A stretch of DNA of 64,000 nucleotides from an uncultured Alphaproteobacteria bacterium (GCA_900079695.1 LT599022.1:400287-464286), one strand, 5' to 3'. Counted from the first letter of the stretch, positions 39,668 to 50,391 are shown. Made by a program: numbers and translations. The notes: generated by a model not told the origin, from the sequence alone.

Positions 39668-40930
39668 GTGACGCCCTACATTTTCGGCCTGATCGCTTTC
39701 GGCGCGCTGGTGCTGCTGACCGCGTGGATGCCGGTGCTGCTGCGCGAGGCGCCGCTGTCGCTGCCGATCGTGTGCGTCGGCATCGGCGCCGCGGCGTTCG
39801 CGCTGCCGCACGACTGGGGCGGCCTGTTGCGCCCCGACGACCATCTCACGCTGGTCGAGCACGTCACCGAACTTCTGGTGATCATCTCGTTGATGGGCGC
39901 GGGCCTGAAGCTCGACCGCCCGCTCGGCTGGCGCGCCTGGCGCCTCACCTGGCGGCTGCTCGGGGTGGCGATGCCGCTCGGCATTCTCGCCTTCGCCGTG
40001 CTGGCGGAAGCGCTGCTGGACGTCGGCTGGGCGGCGGCGTTGCTGCTGGCCGCCGCCCTCGCGCCCACCGACCCGGTGCTCGCGAGCGACGTTCAGGTGG
40101 GGCCGCCGAATTCCGGCGAGGAGCGGGAGAGCCGCTTCGCCCTCACCTCCGAGGCGGGGCTCAACGACGCGCTGGCGTTCCCGTTCGTCTATGCCGCCCT
40201 CGGCCTCGCCGCCGCCGCCGAAGCGGGCGAGCCCTGGTTCGCGCGCTGGCTGCTGGTCGAGCTGATCTGGAAACTTGCCGCCGGGCTGGCGGTGGGGTTG
40301 GCGGTGGGACGGGCGCTCGCGTGGCTGTTGTTCCGCATTCCCGCGCGGGCGAAGCTTTCGCGCTCCGGCGACGGCTTCGTCGCCCTCGGCATCACCCTGA
40401 TCGTCTACGGCCTCGCCGAACTCGCGCACGGCTACGGGTTTCTCGCGGTGTTCGTCGCGGCGCTGGCGGTGCGCGCCGCCGAACGCAGCCACGACTACCA
40501 CTCCCGCCTGCACGATTTCGCCGAGCAGCTCGAGCGCCTGTTCATGATGGCGCTGCTGGTCGGCTTCGGCGGCGCGCTGACCGGCGGCGGTCTGCTGGTC
40601 GGGCTGACCTGGGGCGGCGTCGCCTTCGCGGCTGCCGCGGTGTTCGTGGTGCGGCCGCTCACCGCATGGCTCGGCCTCGCCGGGACCCGGTTGCCCGCCG
40701 ACGAACGCGCGGTGATCGCATTCTACGGCATCCGCGGCGTCGGCTCGGTCTACTATCTCGCGTTCGGTCTCGGCTATGGTCTGTTTCCGGCACCGGGCGA
40801 GCTCTGGGCGACGCTCGGCTTCACCGTGCTGCTGTCGGTCCTGCTGCACGGCGTCACGGTGACGCCGGCGATGCGCGCGCTCGACCGCCGCCGGGAACCG
40901 AAGCGGGGGAACGGCGGTTTCGCTCCCTGA
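39668..40930 (+). CDS. Cation:proton antiporter
   Basis: 420 residues with about twelve membrane helices. The family core includes GAGLKLDRP, ALAPTDPVLASDVQ (the ion-binding aspartate region), LTSEAGLNDALAFPFVY and AFYGIRGVGSVYYL. This is the NhaP-like CPA1 group that exchanges Na+ or K+ for H+. It stands alone between two small intergenic hairpins, and may act with the Na+-pumping NADH dehydrogenase in sodium balance. Confidence 0.88.
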   Translation: MTPYIFGLIAFGALVLLTAWMPVLLREAPLSLPIVCVGIGAAAFALPHDWGGLLRPDDHLTLVEHVTELLVIISLMGAGLKLDRPLGWRAWRLTWRLLGVAMPLGILAFAVLAEALLDVGWAAALLLAAALAPTDPVLASDVQVGPPNSGEERESRFALTSEAGLNDALAFPFVYAALGLAAAAEAGEPWFARWLLVELIWKLAAGLAVGLAVGRALAWLLFRIPARAKLSRSGDGFVALGITLIVYGLAELAHGYGFLAVFVAALAVRAAERSHDYHSRLHDFAEQLERLFMMALLVGFGGALTGGGLLVGLTWGGVAFAAAAVFVVRPLTAWLGLAGTRLPADERAVIAFYGIRGVGSVYYLAFGLGYGLFPAPGELWATLGFTVLLSVLLHGVTVTPAMRALDRRREPKRGNGGFAP

Positions 40931-40966
40931 GGCGCGCGCCGCGCGCCGCCGGAAAGGAGATCGCGC

Positions 40967-41335
40967 ATGGCGAAGCAATCGGAGCCGCAGAAGCGGACGG
41001 TCGAGCGGGTGATGCACGAGTACAAGCACGGCGAACTCGAAAGCGGCTCCGGCCGCAAGGTAAGGAAACGCCGTCAGGCGGTCGCCATCGCCCTGAGCGA
41101 GGCGGGCGCCTCCAGCCAGGAAAGCCCCCGGGAGAACCGCAGGAACCTTCGCCGCACCAAGGAGAAGGAGCGACGCGGCGAAACCGCCCGGGCGCGGAAG
41201 GAGGGCGAGGCGGCGCAGCGGCGCACGACGGGGGAGCGGACCAAGTCGGAGCTCTACGCCGAGGCGCGCCGCCGGGAGATCCCCGGCCGCTCGAAAATGT
41301 CGAAAGCGGAGCTCGAAAAGGCGGTGCGCCATTGA
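40967..41335 (+). CDS. Small basic protein, DUF6496-like with a C-terminal SAP/Rho-N-like helix pair
   Basis: 122 residues, highly charged. The N-terminal part (VERVMHEYKHGELESGSGRKV followed by RRQAVAIALSEA) is a widespread short motif in small alphaproteobacterial proteins; the C-terminus (TKSELYAEARRREIPGRSKMSKAELEKAV) looks like a SAP or Rho N-terminal helix-extended-loop-helix that binds nucleic acid. Function is unknown. A strong intrinsic terminator follows at 41490. Confidence 0.75.
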   Translation: MAKQSEPQKRTVERVMHEYKHGELESGSGRKVRKRRQAVAIALSEAGASSQESPRENRRNLRRTKEKERRGETARARKEGEAAQRRTTGERTKSELYAEARRREIPGRSKMSKAELEKAVRH

Positions 41336-41489
41336 CGCGGCGACCTCGCCGCAACATATCCAATTTTACGGGGACGACCCATTCTCGGTTCCACCGTCCG
41401 CTTTTCAAGTGCGGGGTCGGCACGGGCCGATGAAGATATCCGGCAATTCCGGACGATGTCCGCAAGAGCCGGAGGGCGTTTCCCGAGAG

Positions 41490-41528
41490 GGCCCGTCGGA
41501 GTGGATGAGATCCGCCGACGGGCCTTTT
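41490..41528 (+). terminator. Intrinsic terminator
   Basis: GGCCCGTCGG pairs with CCGACGGGCC and is followed by TTTT. It closes the antiporter / small basic protein region and separates it from mprF. Confidence 0.82.
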
Positions 41529-41631
41529 CGTCGGACCTTCCGATACCCGTTGCACGGCGGCGTTGCGCGTGCGATCTGAACAGGCGTCGGGCGTTTCCCG
41601 TATTGGGAGCGCCGAGCCGGATGGTCGCGTG

Positions 41632-44224
41632 ATGACGAATTCCTCTTCTTCCGGCGAGCTTCTGCCGCGTTCGCCGTGGCGGCGGTTCGCCGCGTTCAAG
41701 CCCGTTCTCGCGGTCGCCGCGACGGTTGCTGTGCTGGCTCTGGCGTGGCTTGCCGCCGGCCGCCTCGCCCAAGAGGTGACCTACGCCGATCTGATCGCGG
41801 CGTTGCGCGCCACGCCGCGTGGCGCGTTGGCGGCCGCGCTCGCCTGCACCGGCGTGAGCTTTGCGGCGCTGACGATCTACGATTTCGGGGCGCTCGCGTT
41901 CGTCGGACGCAAGATTCCGGGCGCGGTGGTGGCGCTTGCGTCGTTCTGCGCCTACGCGGTCGGCAACACCGCCGGGTTCGGTCCCCTCACCGCCGGCGCG
42001 ATCCGCTATCGTTTCTACACGCCGCGCGGCGTCGAGCCGGACGACGTCGCCCGCATCGTCGCCTTCGTCACCGTCGCCTTCGGGCTCGGCCTTTCGGGCG
42101 TGGCGGCGCTCGGCTTGCTCGCGGTCTCGGGAGAGATCGCGGCGCTGCCGCTTCCGCCCGGCGCGGCGCGCGGACTCGGCGCGCTGGTGCTGGCCGCGCT
42201 CGCGGCGGTGTGGTGGACGGCGGGGGAGGGGCGCGAGATCGCCGCGTTCGGCCGCCGCGTGCGCCTGCCGTCGCGGGCGGCACTGCTGCGCCAGTTCGCC
42301 GCCACGTTCGTTGACGTCTCGGCCGCCGCCGCCACGCTGTGGGTGCTGCTCCCGGCAGGGACGATCGGGCCTGCCCGCGTTCGTGGCGATCTATGCGGTG
42401 GCGATCGGCCTCGGCGTGCTCAGCCACGTTCCCGCCGGACTCGGCGTGTTCGAAGCCGCGATCATCGCCGGACTGAGCCCGCACCTCGGCGTCGACGCGA
42501 TTCTCGGCGCGCTGGTGCTCTACCGCGTGATCTACCATCTCGTGCCGCTCGCGCTGGCGGCTGCCGCCGTCACCGTGCTGGAGCTCCGCCGCGTCGCGTC
42601 GCATCCGGCGCTCGGCCTCGCGGCGCAGGCGGGCGCGCGGCTCGCGCCGCCGGTGCTCGGCGGGTTCGCCGTGGTTCTCGGCGCGGTGCTGATCTTTTCC
42701 GGAGTGGTGCCGGTCGACGACGAGTCTCTCGACTGGCTCCACGGGCTCCTGCCGCTGCCGCTGGTGGAGGGCGCGCACTTTCTCGGCAGCGTGCTCGGCG
42801 TGGTGCTGGTGCTGGTGGCGCGCGGGCTGGTCTATCGCCTCGACGGCGCGTGGTGGGCGGCGGTGATCGTGGTGCCCGCGTCGATGCTGCTGTCGCTCGC
42901 GAAGGCGGCGGCGGTGGACGAAGCCGCGCTGCTCGGCCTGATGCTGGCGGCGCTGCTGGCGTCGCGGCGGGCGTTCTCGCGCCGCGCCAGGCTGCTGCAT
43001 CAGGCTCTTACCCTCAACTGGGCGCTGACCGTCGCGATCCTGCTGATTACCGCGGCGGCGCTGTTGTTCTTCGTCTACAAGGACGTCGACTACGCCAACG
43101 AGTTGTGGTGGCAGTTCGAGTTTTCCGAGCATGCCCCGCGCAGCCTGCGTGCGCTGATGGGAATCGCCCTGACCGCCGGGTTCGGCGCGGCGTGGATGCT
43201 GCTGCGCCCGGTGACGGACCGGATCCGCCCGCCGACGCCGGAGGAGATCGCCCGGGCGCTGGCGATCGCCGCCGCGCAGCCGCGCGTCGAGGCGCAACTC
43301 GCGGCGATGGGCGACAAGAGCTTCCTGTTTTCCGACGATGGCCGCGCGTTCGTGATGTACGCCCGGCAGGGACGGTCGTGGGTCGCGCTCTCGGACCCGG
43401 TGGGACCGTGCGATCTCTGGCCGGAGCTGATCTGGCGGTTCGTCGAGACCGCGCGCGCCGCCGGAGGCCGGGCGGCGTTCTATCAGGTTTCGGCCGGAAG
43501 TCTCTCGCTCTACGCCGATGCCGGGCTGCGTGCCTTCAAGCTCGGCGAAGAGGCGCGGGTCCGGCTCGACGGGTTCGACCTCAAGGGCGCGAAACGGGCG
43601 AATTTTCGCAATCTTCTGAACCGCGCCGAGCGCGACGGACTGAGCTTCGCGGTGCTTCCGCCCGACGAGGTCCGCACCCGCATGGCGGAACTCGCCGCGG
43701 TCTCGGATGCGTGGATGGCGCAGCACAACGTGCGCGAGAAGCGCTTCTCCCTTGGTGCGTTCATGCCCGAATACGTCGCCCTGCAACCGGTGGCGGTGCT
43801 GCGCGACGGCGAGCGGGTCGTCGCTTTCGCGACGCTGATGCGAACCGGTTTGCGGGAGGAAGCGGGCCTCGACCTGATGCGCTTCTCTCCGGAAGCGCCC
43901 GCCAGCGTGATGGAGGTGCTGTTGTTGCGGCTGATCCTGCACCTGCAGGCCGAGGGCTATGGCTGGCTTACGCTCGGCATGGCGCCGCTGGCGGGCCTGT
44001 CCGCCAGCGCGGCCGCGCCGATCTGGGACCGGGTCGGTCGCGCGGTGTTCGAGCACGGCGAATGGTTCTACAACTTCAGCGGCCTGCGCGCGTTCAAGGC
44101 GAAGTTTTCGCCGGAGTGGCGGCCACGCTATCTCGCGGTGGGCGGCGGCATCAATCCGATGCTCGCGCTCGCCGACGTCACCGTCCTCATCGGCGGCGGG
44201 CTCAAGGGAGTGATCGGCAAATGA
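41632..44224 (+). pseudogene. mprF: mprF/lpiA lysyl-phosphatidylglycerol synthase, frameshifted
   Basis: The first about 245 codons (from ATG 41632) encode the N-terminal flippase helices (GNTAGFGPLTAGAIRYRFY); the frame then breaks at GGG 42367-42369. Deleting one G joins LLPAGTIG to LPAFVAIYAVAIGLGVLSH and restores a full protein of about 863 residues. The downstream frame contains the rest of the flippase and the cytoplasmic DUF2156 transferase domain (DKSFLFSDDGRAFVMYARQG, NLLNRAERDG). MprF transfers lysine from Lys-tRNA to phosphatidylglycerol and flips it, protecting against cationic peptides and acid. The break may be a true mutation or a sequence error; the downstream reading frame shows no further decay. 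Confidence 0.85.
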
Positions 44225-45537
44225 ATCTCCTGGGTTTCTGCGGACTTTGGGCGGCGCTGCTGGCGGCGACCCCGGCACTGGCGGACGACTTCGACATGAA
44301 CCTGGTCGGACGGCCCGAAATCGTCAGGCCCGCGGCGGCGCCGACCGGCGCGGTGGTGCTGTTCTCGGGAACTTCGGGATGGGGCGCGGCGGAAGCCGCG
44401 CTGGCTGACGCGCTCGCCGCCCGCGGGGCGCTGGTGATCGGCATCGAGACTCCCGCAACGCTCGGGCGCATCGCCGGAGCCGCCGACGACTGCGTCTGGG
44501 TGATCGGCGAGATCGAGGCGGTGAGCCACGCCGCGCAACGCGAACTCGGTGCGGCCGACTATCACTTCCCGGCGCTCGCCGGAATCGGCGCGGGCGCGGC
44601 GTTCGCCCTCGCGGTGGCGGCGCAGACCGAGGACGCCACCATCGCCCGCGTCGTCGCGGTCGACCCCGCCGCCGCGCCGACGACTGGCAAGCCGTTCTGC
44701 ATGCCGGCGTCGGCCGCCTCCGGGAGCGCGCCGTTTCCGGTGTCGATCGTCCTGACCCCCTCGGCGCATCGCGGCGAGCGGCTGCGCGCCGCGAGCCTGG
44801 CGAAGGGGCGGCCGGAGGTGACGGTGCGCGAAACCGCCGCCGCGCCCTCGGATGCGCTGTTCGCCGCGCTTGCGCCGCCGCCGGTTGCCACGCGCGATGC
44901 GCTCGCCGATCTGCCGCTCGAGGAACTGCCGACGGCGACGCCGGGCGACGCGTTCGCGATCCTGTATTCCGGCGACGGCGGTTGGCGCGACCTCGACAAG
45001 GAGGTCGCGGCGATCCTGCGCAAGGACGGTCTGCCGGTGGTGGGGGTGGACTCCTTGCGCTATTTCTGGACCCGCAAATCCCCCGAGACGGTCGCCGCCG
45101 ATCTCGACCGCATCGTCCGCGCCTACCGGGCGAAGTGGGGGGCGAAGCGGGTGGCGCTGATCGGCTATTCGTTCGGCGCCGACATCCTGCCGATCGCGGT
45201 CAACCGCCTGTCCGCCGACGTGCGCGCGGCGGTGGCGCAGGTGTCGCTGCTGGCATTCTCCGAAACTGCGGATCTCGAAGTCACGGTGGGAAGCTGGCTC
45301 GACCGCAAGGGGCGGGAAGCGATGCCGAGCCTCGCCGAGGCCCGGCGTCTCGATCCGCGCCGGGTGCAGTGCTTCTACGGTGCGGACGACGAGGATGCCG
45401 CCTGCGCGAAACTCGCGGGCAGCGGCGTCGAGGTCGTCCGAACCGCCGGAGGCCACCATTTCGATGGCGATTACGCGGCGCTCGCGCGCCGGATCCGCGA
45501 AGGGCTTCGCGCCCGCGCCGCGCTGCCGCCTGGATGA
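44221..45537 (+). CDS. acvB: AcvB/VirJ family lysyl-phosphatidylglycerol hydrolase
   Basis: 438 residues with a signal peptide ending TPALADD. Two alpha/beta-hydrolase-like halves are visible; the second has FAILYSGDGGWRDLD, the serine elbow IGYSFGADILP and the catalytic histidine in TAGGHHFDGDY. In Agrobacterium AcvB hydrolyses lysyl-phosphatidylglycerol made by LpiA, and is encoded next to lpiA as here. The start overlaps the mprF stop as ATGA. The intact hydrolase beside a broken synthase is odd. Confidence 0.9.
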   Translation: MNLLGFCGLWAALLAATPALADDFDMNLVGRPEIVRPAAAPTGAVVLFSGTSGWGAAEAALADALAARGALVIGIETPATLGRIAGAADDCVWVIGEIEAVSHAAQRELGAADYHFPALAGIGAGAAFALAVAAQTEDATIARVVAVDPAAAPTTGKPFCMPASAASGSAPFPVSIVLTPSAHRGERLRAASLAKGRPEVTVRETAAAPSDALFAALAPPPVATRDALADLPLEELPTATPGDAFAILYSGDGGWRDLDKEVAAILRKDGLPVVGVDSLRYFWTRKSPETVAADLDRIVRAYRAKWGAKRVALIGYSFGADILPIAVNRLSADVRAAVAQVSLLAFSETADLEVTVGSWLDRKGREAMPSLAEARRLDPRRVQCFYGADDEDAACAKLAGSGVEVVRTAGGHHFDGDYAALARRIREGLRARAALPPG

Positions 45538-45630
45538 GTTCCGGCGGCACACGGCTTGTCGCCCGTGCAGACCATCCGTAAGTTATAGAACTTCGCCCGT
45601 GCGGACGGGCCTCGGCGGGGAACGCGAACG

Positions 45631-46896
45631 ATGCGCGAGCGGCTGCATTACGGATGGATCGTCGCCGGGGTCGCCTTTCTGGTGATGATGGTGGGGGCGG
45701 GGGTGCGCGCCACGCCGGGGGTTCTGATCGTGCCGCTCGAACGCGAGTTCGGCTGGAGCAACGCGACGATCAGCGTGTCGATCGCGGTGACGATCTTCCT
45801 CTACGGCCTGGTCGGGCCGTTCGCGGCGGCGCTCTTCGAGCGCTTCGGCCTCGGCCGCAGCGTCGCCGTGGCGCTGCTGCTGCTGGCGGCGGGGGTCGCC
45901 GCCACCTCGCGGATCGCCGAACCCTGGCACATGACCGCGCTGTGGGGCGTGCTCGTCGGCTGCGGCACCGGAATGATCGCGATGGTGCTCGGCGCGACGG
46001 TGGCGAACCGCTGGTTCGTCAAGCGCCGCGGACTGGTGCTCGGCGCGCTCACCGCTTCGGCCGCCACCGGCCAGTTGGTGTTCCTGCCGATGCTTGCCTC
46101 CTTGAGCGCCGCCCACGGCTGGCGCACGGTGTCCTACGTCGTCGCCGCGGCGGCGCTGGCGCTGGTGCCGCCGGCGTTGTGGCTGCTGCGCGACCACCCG
46201 GCGAACCTGAACCTGCCGCGTTACGGCGAAAGTACGGTTGCGCCGCCGCCGGTCTCCACCGTCAATCCGGCGAAGCGCGCGATCGGCGCGCTGCGCGACG
46301 GCCTCGGCGCACGGGATTTCTGGCTGTTGTCCGGCACCTTCTTCATCTGCGGCGCGTCCACCAACGGGCTCGTCGGCACCCATCTGATCCCGCTGTGCGT
46401 CGATTACGGCTATACCGAGGTGGTGGGGGCGGGGCTGCTGGCGGCGATGGGGGTGTTCGACCTGATCGGCACCACCGCGTCGGGCTGGCTTACCGACCGC
46501 TACGACAGCCGTAAGCTGCTGGCGTGGTATTACGGCCTACGCGGCCTGTCGCTGATGTTCGTGCCCTTCGCGTTCGGTTACGAGACCCTCGGGCTGTCGG
46601 TCTTCGCGATCTTTTACGGTCTCGACTGGATCGCCACGGTGCCGCCGACGGTGCGGCTCGCGGGCAAGGCGTTCGGCGAGGCCAACGCCGCGCTGATGTT
46701 CGGCTGGATCGCGGTGGCGCACCAGATCGGCGCGGCGTCGGCGGCGTGGGCTGCCGGGTATGTCCGCACCGCCTCCGGCGACTACTTCGCCGCGTTCTTC
46801 GGCGCGGGCGTGCTCTGCCTCGCGGCGGTGGTGATGGCGCTGGCGATCGGGCGGCGGCCGGAACCTCAGGACGGGCTCGCCGCCGAGGCCGCCTGA
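45631..46896 (+). CDS. Major facilitator superfamily transporter
   Basis: 421 residues, twelve membrane helices, starting MRERLHYGWIVAGVAFLVMM, a start typical of the OFA/oxalate-formate and monocarboxylate-like branch. The intracellular loop has RWFVKRRGLVLG and the second half DRYDSRKLLAWYYG. Substrate is probably a small organic acid. An imperfect palindrome AAGTTATAGAACTT lies about 40 bases upstream. The last 31 bases overlap the convergent sitD gene. Confidence 0.85.
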   Translation: MRERLHYGWIVAGVAFLVMMVGAGVRATPGVLIVPLEREFGWSNATISVSIAVTIFLYGLVGPFAAALFERFGLGRSVAVALLLLAAGVAATSRIAEPWHMTALWGVLVGCGTGMIAMVLGATVANRWFVKRRGLVLGALTASAATGQLVFLPMLASLSAAHGWRTVSYVVAAAALALVPPALWLLRDHPANLNLPRYGESTVAPPPVSTVNPAKRAIGALRDGLGARDFWLLSGTFFICGASTNGLVGTHLIPLCVDYGYTEVVGAGLLAAMGVFDLIGTTASGWLTDRYDSRKLLAWYYGLRGLSLMFVPFAFGYETLGLSVFAIFYGLDWIATVPPTVRLAGKAFGEANAALMFGWIAVAHQIGAASAAWAAGYVRTASGDYFAAFFGAGVLCLAAVVMALAIGRRPEPQDGLAAEAA

Positions 46897-47717
46897 GCGG
46901 CGCGGCGCGCCGAGACCGCGAACGCCGCCGCGAACTCCGCCGTCAGCATCAGCACCACCGTCGGCGCGGGGGCGCTGTCGAGCAGCGCGCTCAGCGGCAC
47001 GCCGACGCAGCAGGCGAGAAGCGAGGCGGCGACCGCGGTCGCGAGCATCCGCCCGAAGCTGCGGACGAGCAGGAAGGCGATCGCGCCGGGGGCGATCAGC
47101 ATCGCGATGGTGAGGATGATGCCCGCCGCCTTGAGAGCGCCGACCACCGCCAGCGACAGCATCGCCAGCAGGCCGTAGTGCAGAAGCCGCACCGGCAGCC
47201 CGACCGCGCGCGCCTGCACCGGGTCGAAGATCTGCAGCAGCAGGTCGCGCCACTTGAGCGCGATCGCCGCGACGATCAGCGCGGCGATCAGGGCGCTGTC
47301 GCGGATGTCGGCGGGCAGCACGCCGAGAATGTCGCCGAAGAGGATGTGGTCGAGGTGGATCTCGGTCTCGATCTTGGTGTAGAGCACCAGCCCGGCCGCG
47401 AACATCCCCGAGAACACCACGCCGAGCACGGTGTCCTGCTTGACCCGGCTGTTGAGTTGGAGATATCCGGCGCCGAGGGCGCAGGTCATCCCCGCCGCGA
47501 ACGCGCCGACCGCGAGCGGCAGTCCGGCGAGGTAGGCGAGGACGATGCCGGGCAGGACCGCGTGGGAGATCGCATCGCCCATCAGCGACCATCCCTTGAG
47601 CACGAGGAAGCACGAGAGCAGCGCCGTCGGCACGGCGACCAGGGCGGAGATCAGCAATGCCCGCTGCATGAAGTCGGTCGACATCGTCAGGATCAACGGG
47701 TCGAGAACCGCGCTCAT
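46866..47717 (-). CDS. sitD: SitD-type manganese/iron ABC permease
   Basis: 283 residues from ATG 47717, about eight to nine membrane helices, family ABC-3. Motifs FLVLKGWSLMGDAISHAVLPGIVLAY and GVVFSGMFAAGLVLYTKIETEIHLDHILFG are typical. It forms the channel with SitC. It overlaps the sitC stop as ATGA and overlaps the convergent MFS gene by 31 bases. Confidence 0.9.
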   Translation of the reverse strand: MSAVLDPLILTMSTDFMQRALLISALVAVPTALLSCFLVLKGWSLMGDAISHAVLPGIVLAYLAGLPLAVGAFAAGMTCALGAGYLQLNSRVKQDTVLGVVFSGMFAAGLVLYTKIETEIHLDHILFGDILGVLPADIRDSALIAALIVAAIALKWRDLLLQIFDPVQARAVGLPVRLLHYGLLAMLSLAVVGALKAAGIILTIAMLIAPGAIAFLLVRSFGRMLATAVAASLLACCVGVPLSALLDSAPAPTVVLMLTAEFAAAFAVSARRAAQAASAASPS

Positions 47718-48571
47718 CGTCCGCCCTCCGCCGCCAGGCGTGCGCGACGGCGGCTGGCGAGCACGCCGTGCTTCGGCGCCAGCGCGAACGCGGCGAGGAA
47801 GACGAGGGTCTGAAGCACCACCACCACGCCGCCGCTGGCGCCGTCGAGAAAGTAGCTGGCGTAGATGCCGATGAAACTGGTGACGACGCCGATGCCGACG
47901 CTGATCGCGAGCAGGTGCGAAAACCGATCGGTGAGGAGGTAGGCGGTCGCTCCCGGCGTCACCACCAGTGCGATCACCAGGAACGCCCCGACCGCCCGCA
48001 GCGCCGCCACCGTGCAGGCCGAGAGCACCGCGAAGAAGCCGATCTTGAGGGCCGTCACCGGCAGGCCGATGGCGCGGGCGTGGGCTTCGTCGAAGAATAC
48101 CGCGAGCAGGTCCTTCCACTTCAGCCCGAGGAACAGCAGCGACGTCGCGCCGATGATCGCAAGCTGGAGGGCGTCGCCGGGGGCGATCGCAAGCACGTTG
48201 CCGAGGACGATCGTCTGCACGCTCACCGACGCCGGCGACAGCGACACCATGAACAGCCCGAGCCCGAAGAACCCGGTGAAGATCAGGCCGATCACCGCGT
48301 CGGTCTTGAGCCGGGTGCTGCGGTTGAGGAACAGCATCGCCGCCGCCGCCAGCCCTCCCGCCAGGAACGCGCCGAGCGCGAACGGCAGGCCGAGCATGTA
48401 GGCGCCCGCGACGCCCGGCACGATCGCGTGGGAGAGGGCGTCGCCGATCAGCGACCAGCCCTTGAGCATCATGTAGGCGGAGAGAAAGGCGCAGATGCCG
48501 CCGACCATCGCGCCGATCGCCATCGCGGTGCGCATGTAGTCGTAGGCGAACGGTTCGAGCAGGTGCGTCAT
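47714..48571 (-). CDS. sitC: SitC-type manganese/iron ABC permease
   Basis: 285 residues, ABC-3 family, with [26 protein letters not shown] and [19 protein letters not shown]. Having two different permease genes after the ATPase fits SitABCD/YfeABCD, not ZnuABC, which has one. Start and stop both overlap the neighbours. Confidence 0.92.
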   Translation of the reverse strand: MTHLLEPFAYDYMRTAMAIGAMVGGICAFLSAYMMLKGWSLIGDALSHAIVPGVAGAYMLGLPFALGAFLAGGLAAAAMLFLNRSTRLKTDAVIGLIFTGFFGLGLFMVSLSPASVSVQTIVLGNVLAIAPGDALQLAIIGATSLLFLGLKWKDLLAVFFDEAHARAIGLPVTALKIGFFAVLSACTVAALRAVGAFLVIALVVTPGATAYLLTDRFSHLLAISVGIGVVTSFIGIYASYFLDGASGGVVVVLQTLVFLAAFALAPKHGVLASRRRARLAAEGGR

Positions 48572-49389
48572 CGGCCGTCCTCCGCCGCGCGGTTGCCGTA
48601 GAGGATCAACGGCCGTTCGTCGTCGGTCATCACCGCGCCGCCGCCGCCGAGGGCGACGTGGCGCAGCGCGCCGCCGAACGCGGCTTCGAGGTTGGCGCGG
48701 GTGAAGACCTCCGCGGTCGGCCCGCAGGCGAGCACCGAGCGCTTGAGCAGCACGGTGTGGTCGCAGAATTCGGGCACGCTGCCGAGGTCGTGGGTGGAGA
48801 CCAGCATCACCCGACCCTCGTCGCGCAGGCCGCGCAGAAGATCGACGATCGCCGCCTCGCTCTTGACGTCGATGCCGGTGAACGGCTCGTCGAGGAGAAT
48901 CATGCGGCTGTCCTGCGCCAGCGCCCGGGCGAGGAAGACCCGCTTCTTCTGCCCGCCCGAAAGTTCGCCGATCTGTCGCCGCCGCAGTTCGCCGAGGCCG
49001 ACGCGGGCGATCGCGGCGTCCACCGCCGCATGGTCGCGGGCGCGGGGAATGCGCAGCGGCCCCATCCGGCCGTAGCGGCCCATCATCACCACGTCCTCGA
49101 CCAGAACCGGAAAGCTCCAGTCCACGTCCTCGCTCTGCGGCACGTAGGCGACGAGATTGGCCTTGAGCGCCGCCCGCGCGGGCATGCCGAGGATGACGAC
49201 CCGCCCGAGGGCGCGCTCGAAGCCCATGATCGCCTTGAACAGCGTCGATTTGCCGCTGCCGTTGATCCCCACCAGCGCCGCGATGGTACCGGTGGGGATG
49301 GCGAAGGTGGCGCCGACGAGGGCGGTGTGGCCGTTGCGGTAGGTGACCGTCAGCCCCTCGACGGACAGGCCTTCGGCGCGGCGGATCAT
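48568..49389 (-). CDS. sitB: SitB-type ABC ATPase
   Basis: 273 residues from ATG 49389. Walker A is GINGSGKST, the signature [10 protein letters not shown], and Walker [13 protein letters not shown]. The stretch [26 protein letters not shown] is specific to the SitB/YfeB type. It drives Mn2+ or Fe2+ import. Its ATG overlaps the sitA stop. Confidence 0.94.
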   Translation of the reverse strand: MIRRAEGLSVEGLTVTYRNGHTALVGATFAIPTGTIAALVGINGSGKSTLFKAIMGFERALGRVVILGMPARAALKANLVAYVPQSEDVDWSFPVLVEDVVMMGRYGRMGPLRIPRARDHAAVDAAIARVGLGELRRRQIGELSGGQKKRVFLARALAQDSRMILLDEPFTGIDVKSEAAIVDLLRGLRDEGRVMLVSTHDLGSVPEFCDHTVLLKRSVLACGPTAEVFTRANLEAAFGGALRHVALGGGGAVMTDDERPLILYGNRAAEDGR

Positions 49390-50273
49390 TGCGTCAGCCC
49401 CCGGACGACGGTCTCGGTGGTGACGCGCAGCAGGTCGAGGTAGGTGGGCACCGGACCGTCCGCCGCGGAGAGGGAGTCGACGTAGAGCACGCCGCCGTAT
49501 TTCGCCCCGGTTTCGCGCGCGACCTGCTGCGCGGGCTTGGGCGAAATCGTGCTTTCGCTGAACACCGCCGGGATGTGGTGGCGCCTCACCGCCTCGACGA
49601 CCTTGCGCACCTGCTGCGGCGTGCCCTGCTGGTCGGCGTTGATCGGCCAGAGATAGAGCTCCTTGAGGCCGAAATCGCGGGCGAGGTAGCTGAACGCTCC
49701 CTCGCTCGTCACCAGCCGGCGGCGATCTTCGGGGATGCCCGCCAGGGCGGCGCGGATCGGCGCGACCGCGGCCTCGATCCTGGCCTTGTAGGCCTCGGCG
49801 TTGGCCGAATAGATCGCGGCGTTGGCGGGGTCGTGCTGCGCGAACGCGTCGCGGATGTTGTCGACGTAGATCAGCGCCGCCTGCGGCGACATCCAGGCGT
49901 GGGGGTTGGGTTTGCCGGTGTAGGGGCCTTCGGAGATGCTTATCGGCTCGACCCCGGCGGAGACCACCACGCCCGGCACGCCTTCGAGGTTCCGAAAGAA
50001 CTTCTCGAACCAGAGTTCGAGATTTAGGCCGTTCCACAGGATCAGCTTGGCGCCGCGCGCGCGCATCAGGTCGCCCGGCGTCGGCTGGTAATTGTGGATT
50101 TCCGCATTCGGCTTGGTGATCGACTCCACCTCGGCGGCGTCGCCCGCGACGTTGCGGGCGATGTCGGCGATCACCGTGAAGGTGGTGACAGCCTTGAATT
50201 TCTCGGCGGCATGCGCCGGCCCGGCAACCAGCAGAAACACGGTGAGGTACGCGAACGCACGCAAACGGGCCAT
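49386..50273 (-). CDS. sitA: SitA-type manganese/iron-binding protein
   Basis: 295 residues with a signal peptide ending GPAHAAEK. The mature start [18 protein letters not shown] and the ligand region [12 protein letters not shown] belong to SitA/YfeA; metal ligands are expected at that histidine, the histidine in [10 protein letters not shown], a glutamate near SEGAFSYL, and the aspartate in YVDSLS. It lacks the histidine-rich loop of ZnuA, so Mn2+ or Fe2+ is more likely than zinc. It is the first gene of sitABCD, behind an inverted repeat. Confidence 0.92.
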   Translation of the reverse strand: MARLRAFAYLTVFLLVAGPAHAAEKFKAVTTFTVIADIARNVAGDAAEVESITKPNAEIHNYQPTPGDLMRARGAKLILWNGLNLELWFEKFFRNLEGVPGVVVSAGVEPISISEGPYTGKPNPHAWMSPQAALIYVDNIRDAFAQHDPANAAIYSANAEAYKARIEAAVAPIRAALAGIPEDRRRLVTSEGAFSYLARDFGLKELYLWPINADQQGTPQQVRKVVEAVRRHHIPAVFSESTISPKPAQQVARETGAKYGGVLYVDSLSAADGPVPTYLDLLRVTTETVVRGLTQ

Positions 50274-50307
50274 GATCCGGTCTCCTGCAGGATGAGTTCC
50301 GGATGGA

Positions 50308-50325
50308 ATATAGCTCGTGCTATAT
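50308..50325 (-). promoter_or_regulatory. Inverted repeat upstream of sitA
   Basis: ATATAGC-TCGT-GCTATAT is a perfect inverted repeat in the short AT-rich region 35 bases before the sitA ATG, and probably overlaps its -10. A Fur, Mur or MntR site is expected for sitABCD; this differs from the palindrome shared in the 10-26 kb island. Confidence 0.5.
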
Positions 50326-50391
50326 ATTGTTGCAACTCACTCTCAATTGAAAATGACGGACCGGCCGCAGAACCCGTTCGTCATTTTCGAA

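Noticed and set aside
46866-50273. Zinc importer ZnuABC
   Set aside because: Two permeases, SitB-specific ATPase strings and a binding protein without a histidine-rich loop favour a SitABCD Mn/Fe system.
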